7,997 bases of DNA. Origin: Verrucomicrobiota bacterium. Lineage in GTDB: Bacteria; Verrucomicrobiota; Verrucomicrobiia; Limisphaerales; JAHEOI01. The notes below the pieces were generated by a model. That model was not told the origin of the DNA. It was given only the letters and a program-made list of their open reading frames with translations, and searched no databases. The translations under genes were made by a program, and so were the position numbers. This document shows, one piece after another, positions 5,868 to 7,997 of the stretch; the first letter of the stretch is position 1, and every line of letters begins with the position of its first letter. Where the stretch lies: the NCBI GenBank assembly GCA_018610125.1, contig JAHEOI010000178.1:1-7997 (forward strand). The letters run 5' to 3'.

Positions 5868-6101
5868 ATGAGGACGATCATCGAGATCCCGGACGATCTG
5901 GTTCAAGCTCTGGATGCCTTGGGGAAGCAGACCCAGAGCTCGCGGGCGGCCCTGATTCGAGAAGCCGTCAAAGAATATCTGACGCATCATGAACCGGCAC
6001 CGATGGAGGCGGCGTTTGGGCTTTGGAAAGGGCGCAATCCGGAAGGAGTCGAATACCAACGGGAGCTGCGCTCCGAGTGGGAGAAAGGCTCCGGATCGTG
6101 A
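5868..6101 (+). CDS. vapB: VapB-type antitoxin, ribbon-helix-helix
   Basis: The 77-residue protein has a CopG/Arc-like ribbon-helix-helix fold in its first half: strand RTIIEIP (2-8), helix DDLVQALDALGKQT, turn SSRAAL and helix IREAVKEYLTHH. This part should dimerise and bind the operator. The C-terminal part AAFGLWKGRNPEGVEYQREL, followed by RSEW, is the typical toxin-binding tail that fills the VapC active site. It lies directly behind a strong promoter and overlaps vapC by four bases (GTGA), giving translational coupling. There is no strong Shine-Dalgarno before its ATG. Family membership is clear; the exact symbol follows the partner. Confidence 0.92.
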   Translation: MRTIIEIPDDLVQALDALGKQTQSSRAALIREAVKEYLTHHEPAPMEAAFGLWKGRNPEGVEYQRELRSEWEKGSGS

Positions 6102-6463
6102 AGGCCCTTTTTGACACCAACATTCTGATCGATTATCTGAACGGCGTCGCTGCTGCCGCTGAGGAGCTCAAGTGGTATGAAGAGAAAGCGATCAGCATCA
6201 TCAGCTACATCGACGTCCTGGTTGGTGCGCAGGCCGGGGATGAGGAAGACACGCTAAGGAGTTTTTTGGGTGCCTTTCACCTTGTGGCTTTGGATCATGA
6301 GGTGGCAAATCGTGCCGTCGGCCTTCGACGTGACTTTCGTTTCAAGCTGCCTGATGCGGTGGTCTACGCCTCGGCCCAGCGCGAGGGCTGCTTGCTGGTG
6401 ACCAGGAACACCAAAGACTTCAACCCATCCTGGCCAGATGTCCGCGAGCCGTATAAGATTTGA
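6098..6463 (+). CDS. vapC: VapC-type PIN-domain ribonuclease toxin
   Basis: The 121-residue protein is a full PIN domain, a magnesium-dependent ribonuclease that in characterised VapC toxins cuts tRNA or rRNA and stops translation. Acidic residues visible are Asp6 in FDTNILIDYL, Asp39 in ISIISYIDVLVGA, Asp86 in FKLPDAVVYASA and Asp107 in LVTRNTKDF. At the second position most relatives have Glu ('ITWMEVLVGA'), so Asp39 is a conservative change in a catalytic-site residue. The start is GTG at 6098, overlapping the vapB stop. It is in frame with the PIN N-terminus and gives the usual length. The earlier in-frame region from 6023 is vapB read in another frame. It is co-transcribed with vapB, which should neutralise it. 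Confidence 0.92.
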   Translation: MKALFDTNILIDYLNGVAAAAEELKWYEEKAISIISYIDVLVGAQAGDEEDTLRSFLGAFHLVALDHEVANRAVGLRRDFRFKLPDAVVYASAQREGCLLVTRNTKDFNPSWPDVREPYKI

Positions 6464-6710
6464 GGCGTATGCCTGAGGTTCTTTCTCCTAAGCGAGCTTC
6501 ATTAACCTTCCGAATTACGTTTCGGGTGGTGATTTCCTGCTTCCTTTGGGGCAAGCGGGTTTGGATGCCGACAAGCCAGTCGGGAAAGGCTGAAATCGAG
6601 AGAGCGGTCGAGGAAGTCCTCACGGAGCTGGTGGGTGGAGAGGAAAAGGACAAAGCGTTGCCGCTCGAGGCCAAGCCCGAGCGATCTTTCAGCTAGCCAA
6701 GCCCCCACGC
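6464..6710. other. Region after vapC with only weak coding signs
   Basis: A stem can form from ACC/CCGAA and TTCGG/GGT (6507-6532), but it lacks a T-run, so I do not call it a terminator. One plus-strand frame from the ATG at 6565 to 6696 could give a 43-residue acidic helical peptide (MPTSQSGKAEIERAVEEVLT, then ELVGGEE...). It has only a poor ribosome binding site and I recognise no family. It precedes the start-less ORF below and could be the remnant of its partner gene. Confidence 0.3.
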
Positions 6711-6725
6711 AAAGACCGCGGTCGA

Positions 6726-6908
6726 ATTCTAAAATTTCTTGAAGATTTAGCACGGGATCCTGGGCAGAAGGGCGACTACGAAGAATTCGACGACGTGGGA
6801 AGGCCGGTTCAAATCAAGGTAATCGGTGAGTACGCTCTGACTTATTGCGCCGACCATGCAGTCGAGGAAATCAAGGTTACCAGGGTCGAGCCTGCCGACC
6901 GAAGCTGA
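6726..6908 (+). pseudogene. Small ORF of unknown family lacking an ATG, GTG or TTG start
   Basis: The frame encodes ILKFLEDLARDPGQKGDYEE, FDDVGRPVQIKVIGEYALTY, CADHAVEEIK and VTRVEPADRS before TGA. The alternation of GDYEE, GRPVQIKVIG, YALTY and DHAVEEIKVT looks like a real compact beta protein. I recall uncharacterised small proteins with similar text beside toxin-antitoxin genes in Verrucomicrobia, though I cannot name a family. The frame is open back to a stop at 6591-6593 but contains no ATG, GTG or TTG. The likely original start is close to 6726 (ATT). A perfect 10-bp palindrome, GACCGCGGTC (6714-6723), lies just before it. Either the start codon has been lost, making this a pseudogene, or it uses a rare ATT start. 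It follows vapBC on the same strand, 262 bases on. Confidence 0.45.
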
Positions 6909-7186
6909 AACGCCCGGCGCGGAGGCAGGGTCGGCCCTCAAAACTCAAACCAGCGCTGTACTGCGCCTTCGATTCATTTGTCGGTGAGGGGCTTCTGTCC
7001 TGCCTCGCCGACGGTCTCCGATTGCCTTCCCGGTCGCAACACGTTTTGGCGAAGCCTTCGATGCTTTTGCTGCCGACTCTGAAGCTGCCAGATTTAGGCA
7101 TTGGCCGCCGCCCCAGTCATCCAGTCTCATCCACCTACCCGATTCACATTGCCTCTGTCCGGTATACCGCACCGAACACCGCGCCG
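6909..7186. other. Stretch without a recognised gene
   Basis: Several frames are open on both strands here, but their products are basic, low in hydrophobic periodicity and match nothing I know. The only short palindrome seen is CGGTATACCG near 7159. This DNA sits between the small ORF and the cut end of the galM stub, so it may be foreign sequence at the duplication breakpoint. Confidence 0.35.
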
Positions 7187-7330
7187 TCACCGCCTTCCTC
7201 GGCAATCCTCCACAGCCCCGAGATTCCAGTAAACGCTGTATCCGCCCGTACAGCTCTGCGTGAAGCGCCAAAGATTGCCTTGATGCGCATCTTCGAGTGT
7301 CCCAAAATTCTCTTTTTCGAACCGGTTCAT
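7187..7330 (-). pseudogene. galM 5' stub of the second copy
   Basis: Reading from the ATG at 7330 on the minus strand, the first 14 residues are MNRFEKENFGTLED, which match the intact GalM start (MNRFEKESFGTLED) with one change. After GAAGATG (7288) the similarity stops abruptly. The frame then runs through 33 unrelated residues (AHQGNLWRFTQ...) to a TGA at 7187-7189. No active-site motif is present. It follows the sua5 stop by 13 bases, the same arrangement as in copy 1. Confidence 0.8.
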
Positions 7331-7966
7331 ACGGGATATTGGATCACGATCCGGATGCGCGCTTCAAGCGATCTTCAATCCCTTGCCACTCCGGGAGCTT
7401 GGGCAACGCTTCAACCACGATCAGCTTGACGCCTTGACGGTCACATTGGTGAAGCTCCCCATACAAGGCCCGAGCAAACGCCTCAGGGTCGTTCGGCATC
7501 ACGCTGACCCCGCCCAGCGGCGCCTGCAAAGGGATCCGAGTATGGGCGACGACAATGACCTCCTCAGGGCGGTAGCCGGCTGCCTCGATTTCCCGCAATA
7601 GCCGCTGCTCGTTGTCCCATTCCCAGACCCGGAGACGCGCTTCAGGGGCATAATGCTTCTTCAAAAGCCCGGGGCTCCGTAAAGCTGACGGATTATTTCC
7701 GGTGTCGTCTTCGGGCCTCGCCATGGAAACGACCTCGTGCCGCCCTTCTTGAAGCACGGCTTCGATCTGATGCCAATGGATCATCCCCGGCCGTAACACC
7801 TTCGGAGGCGAAACGGTCAGGTCGAGCACCGTCGACTCGATCCCGACCTGCGCTGCGCCGCCATCGACGATGAGCGGGAGACGGCCCGTCAAGCTCCTCC
7901 GGACATGCTCGGCCTGGGTCGGCGATAGCCGGTTCGATGGATTCGCGCTCGGGGCGGCAATCGGGA
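7288..7966 (-). repeat. Inverted segmental duplication, copy 2
   Basis: This is the partner of 3752-4219. It contains the C-terminal part of an undamaged sua5 and the first 14 galM codons. It keeps the 225 bases between TGG (7775-7773) and GCC (7547-7545) that are reduced to five bases in copy 1. The limit near 7966 is set by the deletion in copy 1, not by the true end of homology, which may continue beyond 7997. Confidence 0.85.
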
Positions 7967-7997
7967 AGCCGCATTCACGGATGACCGCCTGGATAAA
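7344..7997 (-). CDS. sua5: Threonylcarbamoyl-AMP synthase (Sua5), copy 2, C-terminal 217 codons (5' end outside window)
   Basis: The enzyme activates threonine as threonylcarbamoyl-AMP for t6A at position 37 of tRNAs that read ANN codons, and is usually essential. The visible frame begins FIQAVIRECGFPIAAPSANP and stays open to the window edge. It carries the SxN nucleotide motif in PSANPSNRLS (16-25), VDGGAAQVGIESTVLDL (44-60), LRPGMIHW (68-75), the linker SPGLLKKHYAP (108-118) and a C-terminal Sua5 domain (about 145-217) with VVAHTRIPL and SVMPNDPEAFARALY. So it is the two-domain Sua5/YwlC type, not the short TsaC/YrdC type. The TTG at 7892 is an internal codon, not the start. No damage is visible, so this copy probably supplies the activity lost in copy 1. 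The galM stub follows it. Confidence 0.93.
   Translation of the reverse strand, partial: FIQAVIRECGFPIAAPSANPSNRLSPTQAEHVRRSLTGRLPLIVDGGAAQVGIESTVLDLTVSPPKVLRPGMIHWHQIEAVLQEGRHEVVSMARPEDDTGNNPSALRSPGLLKKHYAPEARLRVWEWDNEQRLLREIEAAGYRPEEVIVVAHTRIPLQAPLGGVSVMPNDPEAFARALYGELHQCDRQGVKLIVVEALPKLPEWQGIEDRLKRASGS

Noticed and set aside
5441..5992. A 183-codon plus-strand open frame
   Set aside because: It runs across the vapB promoter and into vapB in another frame, with polar low-complexity text and no domain.
6090..6101. The 12-base string TCCGGATCGTGA shared by the 3' ends of vapB and sua5 copy 2
   Set aside because: A shared 12-mer is expected by chance once or twice in 8 kb, and no flanking similarity extends it.
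6507..6532. Possible terminator after vapC
   Set aside because: The stem is short with an internal loop, and no T-run follows.
6945..7271. A 108-codon minus-strand open frame in the otherwise empty stretch
   Set aside because: It is basic, Arg-rich and without known motifs, and its start overlaps the galM stub frame. I could not support it as a gene.
6845..7429. A 194-codon plus-strand open frame
   Set aside because: It crosses the galM stub and the end of sua5 copy 2 antisense and has a composition typical of a shadow frame.

Overview
The window looks like chromosomal DNA from a moderately GC-rich bacterium, probably of the Planctomycetes-Verrucomicrobia-Chlamydiae group and most likely Verrucomicrobiota. 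This is inference. It rests on the extended signal peptide of the first gene, a small 'QPFxPxRLHMSDG' protein of a type I recall from that group, and intergenic repeats (10-bp-phased TTTGCG/CTGCGTT arrays and an ACCGCA/TGCGGT hairpin element) that I recall from such genomes. No phage, plasmid, IS transposase, rRNA, tRNA or CRISPR locus is visible.

Layout. On the minus strand, 1-1313 is the N-terminal 437 codons of a large secreted beta-rich protein with a very strong ribosome binding site. About 440 bp of intergenic DNA follows, holding a candidate operator hairpin and a candidate promoter. Next come a 75-residue conserved-type small protein (1755-1982), a short repeat-rich spacer, and trpD for tryptophan synthesis (2196-3272), all on the minus strand. 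On the plus strand, 3414-4160 is a broken threonylcarbamoyl-AMP synthase gene (sua5) followed by an intact aldose 1-epimerase gene (galM, 4177-5226). From 5227 to about 6910 is a toxin-antitoxin patch: a long imperfect inverted repeat, the C-terminal stub of a PIN-domain toxin, an intact vapBC operon with a near-consensus promoter, and a small reading frame that has no usual start codon. From 7997 back to 7187 on the minus strand is a second copy of the sua5-galM junction, in which sua5 looks intact (its 5' end lies outside the window) and galM is only a 14-codon stub.

The main observation is this inverted sua5-galM duplication with reciprocal decay. Copy 1 keeps galM and has lost sua5 through two deletions that restore the frame. 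Copy 2 keeps sua5 and has lost galM. The two copies differ mainly at third codon positions, so both were under selection for a long time before the present decay. I see no gene cluster that is clearly a new defence or metabolic system. The less explained elements are the start-less small ORF at 6726-6908, the VapC with Asp in place of a usual Glu, and the phased intergenic repeats.
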